Below, in pieces: positions 6,222 to 14,792 of a stretch of 21,495 nucleotides of DNA; the first letter of the stretch is position 1; each line of letters opens with the position of its first letter. This DNA comes from Desulfobacteraceae bacterium. Its GTDB lineage: Bacteria > Desulfobacterota > DSM-4660 > Desulfatiglandales > JALVMZ01. The position numbers and the translations under genes were made by a program. The stretch spans positions 1 through 21,495 of the forward strand of contig JALVMZ010000015.1 of the NCBI GenBank assembly GCA_027032655.1. The letters are read 5' to 3'. A model generated the notes under the pieces. It made no database searches and had not been told where the DNA came from. It saw nothing but the letters and a program-made list of their open reading frames with translations.

Positions 6222-8474
6222 TTAAATCGAAGATATCAAACCAGCTATCTGTCCTATACTCCCTGCCAGTGAGGTGGTCTCTCCAGAGAGTTTTGTAACC
6301 TCACCTGATAGCTTAGTCTGTGCGCCCTGAAGTTGCGTAACCTCACCCTTTAATTCAGTAGCCTCACCAGTTAATTTAGTAACCTCACCACTTAATTTAG
6401 TAACCTCACCCTTTAATTCAGTAGCCTCACCAGTTAATTTAGTAACCTCACCCTTTAATTCAGTAACCTCACCCTTTAATTCAGTAACCTCACCACTTAA
6501 TTTAGTAACCTCACCCTTTAATTCAGTAGCCTCACCAGTTAATTTAGTAACCTCACCCTTTAATTCAGTAACCTCACCACTGATTTTTGTTATGCTCTCA
6601 CTGATTTGCTCTCGTTGTGCCTCGATGGCAATTGTATTTTCATTTATTGTGTTTTTTATCTCTTTTATTTCATTATCAAAAGGTGCATAATGAAATTCTC
6701 CCGCTAAGCAGATTCCAGTTTCCAACCCAATTGTAACATCATTTTTGTCTCCAATAACAATTTCATTCTGCATACCCAATACAGCAACTGTCTCTTCTCC
6801 TAAGATAACCTTGTTTAGAGTGCCAGCCTCAATTGAAAGGCCTTTCATGGTGAATAGCTTAATACCCGCTAAGTCTTCTTTTTCATGTTCCTCTCCACTT
6901 CCTTCATGGCTTCCTTCATTATCAGGGTCATTGGGAGATCCAAGACGGACATAGGTTTTTGCAGTGGGGCTCTGAAGGAGAATCCTCTGTTTTCCTTCCT
7001 GGTCCTCCATGTGTATCTTGTTTCCTCCAGCAGTGGTGATCTTGTTCATGGTCTGGTCTTTGTCAACCACCTGGGAGGGATTTTCCGGGTTTGGCACCGC
7101 TGATGCTATTATGGGTCTATCAGGATTTCCCTCTATGAATGTGATCAGCACCTCTGTGCCCTTGTGAAGGGGAAAGTGCATGCCATGATTCGAGCCAGCA
7201 TAGGGGGTTGCCATCCTGATCCATGTGGATGCCTTGCCGTCCTGCCTCCCTGATATATCAAAGGGAAGTTTTACCTTGTATCTACCATATTCATCCAGCT
7301 CGGCATACTTGCCTGAACCCTCTCCATCCACCCTGGCACTGATTGTCCCTGATATCCTGGGAGAAGGGGTCTTCTTCTCTGCCCTGAACTGAACCCCGGC
7401 AGGAATGGCCTTAAAACTGTTCTGATAGAATACCTTTCTTTCCTGCTCGGATAGATTCTCAGATATTCCGCTTATGAGATACCCCCCCTGCGATCCTTCA
7501 TGGCTTACCTCCACAGTTAGATACTGCTGGTTAAAGCTGTTCCTGTAGTGATTTTGTAAATTAAAGGTATAACCAGGGGATATATATGGAATGGTGCTAT
7601 CCCCCAAGAACTCCTCCTTGGTGCAGAGTATCTGCTCTGCCCTTATCCTGGCAAGACGATTCCCCTCATCAGGTGTCCTGAAATACTCACCATAATAATA
7701 GACCTCTCCAATACCATCCCTGTCCACAAGGGCACTGCCTGTCACCTCAAGGGAGGGTTTCATAAAGTTGTAGTCCTTTAAAAGCACCCTCTGAGGAATG
7801 CTGTTATATTTACAGACAAGGCTTTGCATCACCTCTTCCCTTTTTGCATGGTCAAGCCCGGATGGAGGAGAATAGTAAAATGTATCCCCCGCAGGATGAT
7901 TGGTGTGGGATATCTTTGTGTCAGTAAATATCACCTTCTCTGTATCCCCTGTCTGGTCAAAGAAATAATAAATGCCCTCCCTCTCACACCACCTGCTTAT
8001 GAAGTTAAAGTGTGTCTCATTGAACTGGCATACATACTCCCTGTTTTCATACTGACCCTGCAGTTTAAATTCATAGTCATTGGCTGTGAGTCCCCCGTCC
8101 TTCAGGGCACTCTTTATACATTCAACGGGGTTTTTATTTAGGAATATCTGATTGTGGAAGGTAAGGGTGAGATACCAGAGCTTTGGAACCAGCACTGCCC
8201 TATAAAATGTGTATTCATCCACATGGTGGAGTTGCTCAAAGGAGGCAAGCACTCCGTTGAACCTGATATCTGATCCATCCTCCCTTTTAACCGTGAATCT
8301 GGCACGGTTCTTGAGCACACTTTGAAGATCAATATCGGATTTATCAGATACAAGGGTGATGTCAAATCTATAGAGCTGTGATAGCCCCTCCTGACCCTTA
8401 AATGAGACAACATAAAAGGTGTCCTTATCCAGTGCATTGGATGTAAATGTAAACTTCTCTTTATTTAACAACAT
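6222..8474 (-). CDS. vgrG: VgrG (TssI), spike protein with C-terminal heptad-repeat stalk
   Basis: VgrG trimers form the puncturing spike on the Hcp tube. The first ~500 of 750 residues are canonical: gp27-like region with VCQFNETHFNFISRWCEREG at about 148-167, then the gp5 OB-fold with WIRMATPYAG (418-427), FIEGNPDRPII (446-456), and the GGNKIHMEDQEG segment (483-494). Residues 539-595 look like short beta strands of the needle. After them comes a helical extension (about 600-750). Residues 633-737 are fifteen consecutive seven-residue units of the form G-E-V-T-x-L-x, ending in a hydrophobic tail. Val/Ala and Leu sit three and four residues apart, as in a coiled coil, although one glycine per heptad is unusual. 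No enzymatic C-terminal domain is seen. GAGAGGA upstream supports the ATG at 8474. Confidence 0.96.
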   Translation of the reverse strand: MLLNKEKFTFTSNALDKDTFYVVSFKGQEGLSQLYRFDITLVSDKSDIDLQSVLKNRARFTVKREDGSDIRFNGVLASFEQLHHVDEYTFYRAVLVPKLWYLTLTFHNQIFLNKNPVECIKSALKDGGLTANDYEFKLQGQYENREYVCQFNETHFNFISRWCEREGIYYFFDQTGDTEKVIFTDTKISHTNHPAGDTFYYSPPSGLDHAKREEVMQSLVCKYNSIPQRVLLKDYNFMKPSLEVTGSALVDRDGIGEVYYYGEYFRTPDEGNRLARIRAEQILCTKEEFLGDSTIPYISPGYTFNLQNHYRNSFNQQYLTVEVSHEGSQGGYLISGISENLSEQERKVFYQNSFKAIPAGVQFRAEKKTPSPRISGTISARVDGEGSGKYAELDEYGRYKVKLPFDISGRQDGKASTWIRMATPYAGSNHGMHFPLHKGTEVLITFIEGNPDRPIIASAVPNPENPSQVVDKDQTMNKITTAGGNKIHMEDQEGKQRILLQSPTAKTYVRLGSPNDPDNEGSHEGSGEEHEKEDLAGIKLFTMKGLSIEAGTLNKVILGEETVAVLGMQNEIVIGDKNDVTIGLETGICLAGEFHYAPFDNEIKEIKNTINENTIAIEAQREQISESITKISGEVTELKGEVTKLTGEATELKGEVTKLSGEVTELKGEVTELKGEVTKLTGEATELKGEVTKLSGEVTKLTGEATELKGEVTQLQGAQTKLSGEVTKLSGETTSLAGSIGQIAGLISSI
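6264..6578 (-). repeat. 21-nt tandem repeat array in the 3' part of vgrG
   Basis: Fifteen consecutive 21-nt units encode the heptads G-E-V-T-x-L-x of VgrG residues 633-737. Units differ mainly at the V/A codon and at the last residue. The array has a higher-order structure: 6378-6473 and 6483-6578 are identical over 96 nt at an offset of 105 nt (five units). About 50 nt around 6339-6389 also match an internal part of these copies at an offset of 63 nt. All offsets are multiples of 21, so gains and losses keep both reading frame and heptad register. The low divergence points to recent expansion. Confidence 0.95.
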
Positions 8475-8498
8475 GTATTTATCCTCTCTTTAAATGAA

Positions 8499-11120
8499 TT
8501 AATTTTTAAAACTCATTATGAATTCGCCTGATTTATTGGTTTTAATGGTTACCTGGGATGGCATGCCGCCCTTACTCATGTGGGTTAATATGCTCTGAGA
8601 CAGCCTTGGGAGGATATTTGTATTAAGGATGTATTCAATATTTCTTGCGCCTGTCTCCACCTCTTTGCACCTATCTGTTATCTGGTCTATGACCGCTTTT
8701 CCATAATTCAATTTCAGTTTGTTGTTCTCCTGAAGCAGTTTTTTTAGATTGTTCATTTTTAACTCAACAATAAGTCTTAAGGAATCCTTTTTCAGAGTGT
8801 AATATGGAACTATGTTCATACGGGCAAGGAGTGCTGGTTTAAAGTGTTCTGACAGGATGGGTCTTATGGCACCGATTACAGTATCCATATCAGGAGGGCC
8901 ATTATCTGTCATGGTCATCTCCTGGATTACATCGGATGCCAGATTGCTGGTCAGCATGAGAATGGTGTTTTTAAAACTTATCTCTTTACCCTCCCCATCT
9001 GTTAGCATGCCTTTATCAAATACCTGGTAGAAGAGATTCATCACATCAATGTGTGCCTTTTCCACCTCATCCAGCAGGACCACTGAGTAAGGCTTGTGCC
9101 TTACTGCCTCTGTGAGCATACCACCTTCACCGTATCCCACATATCCAGGGGGTGAGCCGATAAGCCTGCTCACAGTATGGCTTTCCTGAAATTCGCTCAT
9201 ATTAATGGTGACCACCTGTTGTCTGCTGCCGAAGAGTATCTCCGCCAGGGCAAGTCCTGTCTCGGTCTTTCCCACACCGCTTGGTCCCACCATTAAAAAT
9301 ACACCTATTGGTTGATCAGGTGAGGATATGCCCGCCTTGGCAGATCTGATAACTTCTGAGATGGTATCCAGTGCCTGATCCTGTCCCTTGATATACTCTT
9401 TTAATCTATCCTTGAGGTTTACTATGGTCTCCGCCTCATCTTTCAGCATTCTACCTAAGGGGATTCCGGTCCAGTCCGATACCACCTCTGCCACCACCTC
9501 GGGGTTTACCTCTATCTGAAGCAGAGGATCATCGCCCTGAATATCCCTGAGTGATTTAATGGCATCCTCAAGTTTTGCTTTTATCTCCTGTTTTTGGTCT
9601 CCGTCTGCCTTATACAGTTCATCCCTTATGGAAATTACCATTTGGACAGCTTCCCTTTCCCTGTCCCATCTCTCTTTTAGCTTTTGTCTTTCCTTTTCCA
9701 GGTCTTCTATCTCCTGAATGGTCTCTTTATATTTATCTTCGTCTATCTCATTTCCGCTATCTCTGTCCCGCTCAAGTGCCTTTTTTTCCCTTTCAAGTGC
9801 CTGTATATTCCTTTCCATGTCCTCCAGTTCAGGTGGCTTTGCGCTCTGACTTATCTTGACCCTGGCACAACTGGTATCAAGGAGGTCAATTGCTTTATCA
9901 GGCAGAAACCTCCCTGTGATGTATTTATTGGCAAGCTCTGCTGCTGTGCTTATGGCATCATCCCTAACAATTACATTGTGGGATTTTTCATAGTTCTCCT
10001 TAAGACCCCTCAGTATCAACTTGGTGTTATCCACATCAGGTTCGTCCAGTTTTACAAGCTGAAATCTCCTTGCAAGTGCAGGGTCCTTTTCAAAATACTT
10101 CTTGTATTCACTCCATGTTGTGGCTGCAACGGTTCGGAGTTCTCCACGGGCAAGGGCGGGTTTCAGTAAATTTGCTGCATCACTTCCCCCTGCAGAGCCC
10201 CCTGCACCCACCAGTGTATGGGCCTCATCAATAAACATGATGATTGGTTTCTCTGATGCCTTGACCTCTTCAATCACCCCCTTAAGTCTGTTTTCGAACT
10301 CACCTTTCATGCTTGCCCCTGCCTCCAAGAGTCCCATGTCAAGTCCCAGGAGTGTAACATTTGACAGGAACTCCGGCACATCGCCCTCAACAATGCGAAG
10401 TGCAAGACCTTCCACAACCGCTGTCTTTCCCACTCCGGGCTCACCAACACAGATGGGATTGTTCTTTCTTCTCCTTGCCAGGATATCTATTATCTGTCTT
10501 ATCTCTTTGTCCCTGCCAAACACAGGGTCAATCTCACCATTTCTTGCCTTTGAAGTAAAATCAACACAGAATCTGCTAAGTGCCCCACCCTCTTTCAGCC
10601 CCTTTTCCTTTTCCTCCTCTGATGGAACATGGGATACCTTTGGAACCTCTCTGGAATTCTGTGTAATGGTTGAGAAATCCTTAAGAAGTGTATCCTTGTT
10701 TATCTCTTTTAGAATATCTGCATGCCTTCCTGTCATATAGTAATTGGGTCTTGAAAGAAAGGCCAGCATCAGTGCCCCTGAGCGAATCTTCTTATCCCCA
10801 AGGTCTATTGAGGAGATCAGCCATGCATCCTGGATGAGTTCTATGAGCATGGGGGAAAATACTGGTTTACCTGTATTGCCTGTCCTGAATTCCTCCAGGG
10901 TCTCCTCCAGGAACTTCCTGAACTTGGCAGTGTCTATTCCAAAGGATTGCAGTATAAGGCTCCAGTCTGATTGGGGATCATCAATTGTCTTATAAATGAA
11001 GTGCTCTATGCATACTTCATAATGCCCCCTTGTTACACAATATCCTGCTGCTGCCTGAAGGATATTGGTGCAAAAGCTGTTTAAACGAAGTATTAAACCT
11101 TTAAGATCAACATTTATCAT
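8499..11120 (-). CDS. tssH: TssH (ClpV), AAA+ ATPase for sheath disassembly
   Basis: ClpV is a hexameric Hsp100 ATPase that pulls TssC out of contracted sheaths so subunits can be reused. In the 873-residue product an N-domain (about 1-155) is followed by AAA+ module 1 with Walker A GEPGVGKT (226-233) and Walker B IMFIDEA (294-300), a charged coiled-coil middle domain (about 425-515) and AAA+ module 2 with Walker A GPSGVGKT (612-619) and Walker B VVLLDE (680-685). Both sites look complete. The sensor and arginine-finger areas (for example ALARRFQ at 348-354) are also intact. Its position in a T6SS operon, and the ClpV-type N-domain, separate it from housekeeping ClpB. AAAGGAG 7 nt upstream supports the ATG at 11120. 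Confidence 0.97.
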   Translation of the reverse strand: MINVDLKGLILRLNSFCTNILQAAAGYCVTRGHYEVCIEHFIYKTIDDPQSDWSLILQSFGIDTAKFRKFLEETLEEFRTGNTGKPVFSPMLIELIQDAWLISSIDLGDKKIRSGALMLAFLSRPNYYMTGRHADILKEINKDTLLKDFSTITQNSREVPKVSHVPSEEEKEKGLKEGGALSRFCVDFTSKARNGEIDPVFGRDKEIRQIIDILARRRKNNPICVGEPGVGKTAVVEGLALRIVEGDVPEFLSNVTLLGLDMGLLEAGASMKGEFENRLKGVIEEVKASEKPIIMFIDEAHTLVGAGGSAGGSDAANLLKPALARGELRTVAATTWSEYKKYFEKDPALARRFQLVKLDEPDVDNTKLILRGLKENYEKSHNVIVRDDAISTAAELANKYITGRFLPDKAIDLLDTSCARVKISQSAKPPELEDMERNIQALEREKKALERDRDSGNEIDEDKYKETIQEIEDLEKERQKLKERWDREREAVQMVISIRDELYKADGDQKQEIKAKLEDAIKSLRDIQGDDPLLQIEVNPEVVAEVVSDWTGIPLGRMLKDEAETIVNLKDRLKEYIKGQDQALDTISEVIRSAKAGISSPDQPIGVFLMVGPSGVGKTETGLALAEILFGSRQQVVTINMSEFQESHTVSRLIGSPPGYVGYGEGGMLTEAVRHKPYSVVLLDEVEKAHIDVMNLFYQVFDKGMLTDGEGKEISFKNTILMLTSNLASDVIQEMTMTDNGPPDMDTVIGAIRPILSEHFKPALLARMNIVPYYTLKKDSLRLIVELKMNNLKKLLQENNKLKLNYGKAVIDQITDRCKEVETGARNIEYILNTNILPRLSQSILTHMSKGGMPSQVTIKTNKSGEFIMSFKN

Positions 11121-11131
11121 CTTTAACTCCT

Positions 11132-12154
11132 TTAACTAAATTTTATATTGGAAAATATTGTAAAGGCATCTTTTTCCGAATATTCTCCTGAAAATACCCA
11201 TGTGTTCCACCCAAGTCTGCTCCAGTATCTCCCCCCCAGGCACACGGTATTTATGACATTCGGGTCAACATTTATCCTGACATCCCACTTAAGAGGACTG
11301 GCCAAGTAAAAGCCTATTAACTCCTCCATTAGAAAAAAATCAGGTCCATCAGGCAAAACCCTGTTTAACTTTTCCGGGTCATTTACATTTATCTCTATCC
11401 TGAATTTCCCCATCCTATCCTGGACATATCTACCTATAATAGAATCTGTTCCGAGCCTGTTCCCTGATATTCCCAGCAGACACCACTGATCCCTCTCAAT
11501 GGGTAGTTTGTTTTCCACACACTGAATGATATCTATATTATCCAATCGCAAGGCATCTTTTAGTAGAACACGTAGAGATTCTGCCGAGCGTGGAAACTGT
11601 GTAAAAAGTTCTAAATAACGCAATAGCAGGTATGAGTGTCTTAACTGGCTTCTGAATTCATGCTCTCCCAGCCCTATGAGGTCAAAACATCTCTCAATAT
11701 AATTGGTGTCCCTCTCTTCAATGATTTTATATGGAATCTGATACTTTGACCATGTCTTAAACAATAATGGATACAGCGGCATATTTATTATATCCAGGAA
11801 ATCCCTTGTAATTGATCTATCATCTTCCCTCTCCCTTAAGATGTCCTCTGTATAAAAGGGGGGAAGCGGGGATGAAGAGCCATAAATGCCAAGAAATGTA
11901 ACTGTTATCAAAAAAACTAAGGGAGATTCCTGTATTATTTCTATCTTTGTTATGTCTGTTCCAGGGAAGTCAAAGGAGAGCTTTGGCCGTGTCCTTATCC
12001 TCTGCTCCATCTCCTTTTCTTCTAAACTTTTTTGATATCCATCTGTGATTATAAGACGAAGTAATCTGACTGCCTGGACAAAGGAGAACTTTCTGGTATT
12101 ATCCAGGATATAATCTATTAGAGCAGGTGTCTTTTTCCTATTCTCTCTTTCCAT
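11132..12154 (-). CDS. tssG: TssG (ImpH/VasB), baseplate wedge protein
   Basis: TssG is the partner of TssF in the baseplate wedge. The 340-residue protein begins with FSFVQAVRLLRL (23-34), the family's conserved aromatic-rich helix, and has the FFTEDI-like PFYTEDILRERED element, LYPLLFKTWSKY, and a C-terminal WSRLGWNTWVF segment. The ATG at 12154 lies inside the last 37 nt of tssF; an AGGAG element 10 nt upstream supports it. A later start would remove the conserved N-terminal helix. The gene ends 11 nt before tssH. Confidence 0.95.
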   Translation of the reverse strand: MERENRKKTPALIDYILDNTRKFSFVQAVRLLRLIITDGYQKSLEEKEMEQRIRTRPKLSFDFPGTDITKIEIIQESPLVFLITVTFLGIYGSSSPLPPFYTEDILREREDDRSITRDFLDIINMPLYPLLFKTWSKYQIPYKIIEERDTNYIERCFDLIGLGEHEFRSQLRHSYLLLRYLELFTQFPRSAESLRVLLKDALRLDNIDIIQCVENKLPIERDQWCLLGISGNRLGTDSIIGRYVQDRMGKFRIEINVNDPEKLNRVLPDGPDFFLMEELIGFYLASPLKWDVRINVDPNVINTVCLGGRYWSRLGWNTWVFSGEYSEKDAFTIFSNIKFS

Positions 12155-13845
12155 TCAAAGGTATCTCCTGTTATTGAGTCCTTGACTTTAAGATGTGTAA
12201 ATGAATTAATATGAGTGTATTGGCTGAAAAACTCATTCAGCACGCTTCCAAAGAGATATAGATCTCCCATAGAGGCAAAATTATCTTTTCTGATTGTAAG
12301 CTCTATCTCCTGTCCCAAAAGCATGAGTCCCTCAATCAACCTGTTTGAAGGTCTGACATCTATGGATTCGATACCATCAATTCGTTTCAGATTGGCAGAG
12401 ACCTTTATCCTGTCTCTGCTGTCAGGGAAGGTATAAAATCTCAGAAGCTTTTTGAGTCCATTTAGATTTGCAATGGACAGGAGATTCAAAGATAGATGTG
12501 AGAGAAAATTCCAGAGTTTGTCTTTTTTCAAAAGAGGTTCAATGGCAGATGTAACAGGTATAATGTTCTGGAATGTAAACAGCTCCGGTGATGTGGCAGT
12601 GCCCATGCAAATATCCCCAAGGCGAACTTTTTCTGCCTGGTCTCCATTGGTGCAGAGGGTTTTAATTGTAAGGGTCTGGTTTTTAAATACCTGATGAGCA
12701 CTGGTGTAAAGAAATCTAACATAAGTCTCTGGTTTTTCTGTTATTGGTGATAACCTGTGTATTATCTGATAGGTTAACTGATTTTCATCAGCCAAGGAAA
12801 ATACATTAAAGGGCGTGTATTTTATCTTTTCAACGGTGCCTTCTGTAAAACCTCTGATTTCTGATACTTCGTAAACCTGGATATGTTCAGGATGTTCTGA
12901 GCTCGGGGTAATTCGGATCTTGTCCTTGGTATGATCCAGGGTTACAGGTTCGGCATCCATGGGAAAGATATTTATTACCGGGGTGGCAAAAAGCACAAAA
13001 TTTTCCAATCCCACAGCCGGAAGAGGAGAGGGAATCTGTTTAAATTCAAAGATAATCTCAAAATCTGTGCCATCACCCCTATTGGTCCACTTATCCCATC
13101 CTGAGATTCCAATAAATAGAAATTTTTGTGGAAGGATAAAATACTCCTGAAGGAGCCTGAAGCCTGAAAACACATGCTCAGGGAAGGGAATAAGCTCATT
13201 TTCAGTATTGAATCCTATGTTAAGTAGATGGCCTGATGAAAGTATGCAGGGCTCTCCCCCTGAAAGAGGATTTATGATAATCCTATCCAGGTATCTGTTT
13301 AAAAACATAAATAGTTCAGAGGCATATACAAAACTACCTCCTAAGTAAAAGCACAGGAGTTCAGGGTCAAACTGGGAGAGGGGGGTCTTATTTTTCAGTC
13401 TTATAATGATTCTATGGGGTTTGCCAGGCTCTTTTGCTGTATCAACTGCCTCAACCTTTACTGGATGGGCCTCTATGTCAAAACATGTCCTGAAAATACA
13501 GCTCACATCGTCTATGGGATTTGATGCAATGGAAATTCCCTTTTTTATAATGACCTTTTCCTGCAGGGCTGGTTTTGGACTGAAACTAACAATGGATGCA
13601 GAGGGTATGGGTCTTAGAAAATGTGGGAAAATGATCTCAGCCAGATTGTGAATGATTTCAGGCAGATCATCATCCAGCTTTTTCCTTAAAAGCGCTGTCA
13701 GGAACGCAACCCCTTCAAGCAGTCTTTCCACATCAGGATCTGCGGTCTCAGCACTTAAAAGGGGTGCAGCAGATGGATGCTTATGGGAGAATTCCTTTCC
13801 AAGGTTTCTCAAATTTGCAAGCTCTCTCTGGTAATATTCCTTCAT
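12118..13845 (-). CDS. tssF: TssF (ImpG/VasA), baseplate wedge protein
   Basis: TssF forms a 2:1 complex with TssG and, with TssE and TssK, builds the wedges of the baseplate around VgrG. The 575-residue product has the family's standard N-terminus: MKEYYQRELANLR, then HPSAAPLL, DPDVERLLEGVAFL, and a KLDDDLPEI segment followed by HFLRPIPS. Its C-terminal part contains RLIEGLMLLGQEIELTI and LYLFGSVLNEFF, also typical. There is no convincing Shine-Dalgarno sequence before the ATG at 13845; the tssE stop lies only 6 nt away, so translation probably depends on coupling to tssE. Its 3' end overlaps tssG by 37 nt in another frame. Confidence 0.96.
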   Translation of the reverse strand: MKEYYQRELANLRNLGKEFSHKHPSAAPLLSAETADPDVERLLEGVAFLTALLRKKLDDDLPEIIHNLAEIIFPHFLRPIPSASIVSFSPKPALQEKVIIKKGISIASNPIDDVSCIFRTCFDIEAHPVKVEAVDTAKEPGKPHRIIIRLKNKTPLSQFDPELLCFYLGGSFVYASELFMFLNRYLDRIIINPLSGGEPCILSSGHLLNIGFNTENELIPFPEHVFSGFRLLQEYFILPQKFLFIGISGWDKWTNRGDGTDFEIIFEFKQIPSPLPAVGLENFVLFATPVINIFPMDAEPVTLDHTKDKIRITPSSEHPEHIQVYEVSEIRGFTEGTVEKIKYTPFNVFSLADENQLTYQIIHRLSPITEKPETYVRFLYTSAHQVFKNQTLTIKTLCTNGDQAEKVRLGDICMGTATSPELFTFQNIIPVTSAIEPLLKKDKLWNFLSHLSLNLLSIANLNGLKKLLRFYTFPDSRDRIKVSANLKRIDGIESIDVRPSNRLIEGLMLLGQEIELTIRKDNFASMGDLYLFGSVLNEFFSQYTHINSFTHLKVKDSITGDTFEWKERIGKRHLL

Positions 13846-13851
13846 AACTAT

Positions 13852-14265
13852 TTACTCTGCCACCCTCACTTTTCCACTGGGGTCTATCCATGTCTCAAAT
13901 GTTACATGGAATTTGCCTTTATAGACCAGATCCGCACTCATCTTAAATCTAAGAGATAGTGTATCAGCCTCATCTGGATCAAAACTCACCTTCACATTTC
14001 CCAGGCGTGGTTCATACTTATCAATGAAGTTCTGGATATCCTCAGCTATGCTCTGTGCCATTTTGTTTAAACTCTCTGTGGGAAAATTGGTAAAATCAGG
14101 TATGCCGTAATCACTATCAATCATTGCCCCCCCTTTTCGGCAGTTTAACATCCTCTCTAAATGAGATGTGATTGATGAGATTGCCCGAGAGATATCACTT
14201 CCCACCATAGTAGGTTCATCATCTTCTAAGGCAGCAATCCTCTCAAGCAATCTCTGTTCATACAT
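13852..14265 (-). CDS. tssE: TssE, gp25-like baseplate protein
   Basis: TssE corresponds to phage T4 gp25 and links the baseplate wedges to the first sheath ring. The 137-residue product contains the LNCRKGGAMIDSDYGIPDF segment (40-58), equivalent to the family's arginine-glycine then DYGLPD pattern, and the conserved EPRL motif at 85-88 that holds the wedge core. An AAGGAC element immediately follows the hcp stop and supports the ATG at 14265. The gene ends 6 nt before tssF. Confidence 0.95.
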   Translation of the reverse strand: MYEQRLLERIAALEDDEPTMVGSDISRAISSITSHLERMLNCRKGGAMIDSDYGIPDFTNFPTESLNKMAQSIAEDIQNFIDKYEPRLGNVKVSFDPDEADTLSLRFKMSADLVYKGKFHVTFETWIDPSGKVRVAE

Positions 14266-14278
14266 GGCAAGTCCTTAT

Positions 14279-14770
14279 TTAGCTTGTTTTTGGTTGGCTC
14301 CAGTCATCCTCGGATTCCTTATTTGCGGTCTTGTGTGACCATGTAATCTTGGTATAACTGAAGGAGACATCCTCCATATCAGGAAGTGCCTTATATTCTT
14401 CTATGAGGACATTTTCCTTGTAACTTTTGATTTCCACAATGATGGCATTTTCCAGTTTTACCTGAAAATAGAGCTCCTCCTGGCCCTTGTCGTTTATGTG
14501 GTAATAATCCAGTTGCCATGTCTTCATCTGCTCCCCTGATGTGCATGCCTGATAGAGAAGCGGTGAAGATGGATCTATCCTTTTTGTAATCTTAAATGGT
14601 TTATGAATCCTCTGACCGGTTGGAAGTCCTGTCAGACTATCCCTTGGTATCTCGACAAAATGTTCGGTTGCATACACTAAGATGGTCTTTTCTCTTCCTT
14701 TTTGAGTGCAATCTCCTTCCATCTTGCCCTGATTTTTACCTTCCAGTGTGAGATAACTTGTCAATGCCAT
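14279..14770 (-). CDS. hcp: Hcp (TssD), inner tube protein
   Basis: Hcp hexamers stack into the tube that is propelled through the target envelope; some also carry small effectors in the lumen. The 163-residue protein shows family hallmarks: GQRIHKPFKITK (52-63), SPLLYQA (69-75), a central KTWQLDYY strand, and EDDW (154-157) at the end of the conserved fold, followed by six residues. No extra C-terminal domain is present, so this is a plain structural Hcp and not an evolved Hcp with a fused toxin. It lies between tssC and tssE, the usual order. The TAA stop is 13 nt before tssE. Confidence 0.97.
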   Translation of the reverse strand: MALTSYLTLEGKNQGKMEGDCTQKGREKTILVYATEHFVEIPRDSLTGLPTGQRIHKPFKITKRIDPSSPLLYQACTSGEQMKTWQLDYYHINDKGQEELYFQVKLENAIIVEIKSYKENVLIEEYKALPDMEDVSFSYTKITWSHKTANKESEDDWSQPKTS

Positions 14771-14777
14771 AATAAAA

Positions 14778-14785
14778 TCCTCCTT
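14778..14785 (-). promoter_or_regulatory. Ribosome binding site of hcp
   Basis: AAGGAGGA, 7 nt before the hcp ATG in an A/T-rich 22-nt gap. The optimal spacing fits the high amount of Hcp a T6SS needs. Confidence 0.85.
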
Positions 14786-14792
14786 TTTATTT

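Noticed and set aside
6264..6578. Short regular repeats as a CRISPR array
   Set aside because: The units are contiguous 21-mers without spacers and encode in-frame heptads of VgrG.
10102..10740. Plus-strand open frame of 212 codons opposite tssH
   Set aside because: It lies fully antisense to the ClpV gene, whose Walker motifs are intact. Its product is serine- and proline-rich low-complexity sequence, as expected of a shadow frame, and no other gene in the window is on the plus strand.
12118..12154. Possible frameshift at the tssF/tssG junction
   Set aside because: Both proteins have full family length with normal ends; a 37-nt overlap with an AGGAG element ahead of tssG is ordinary operon packing.
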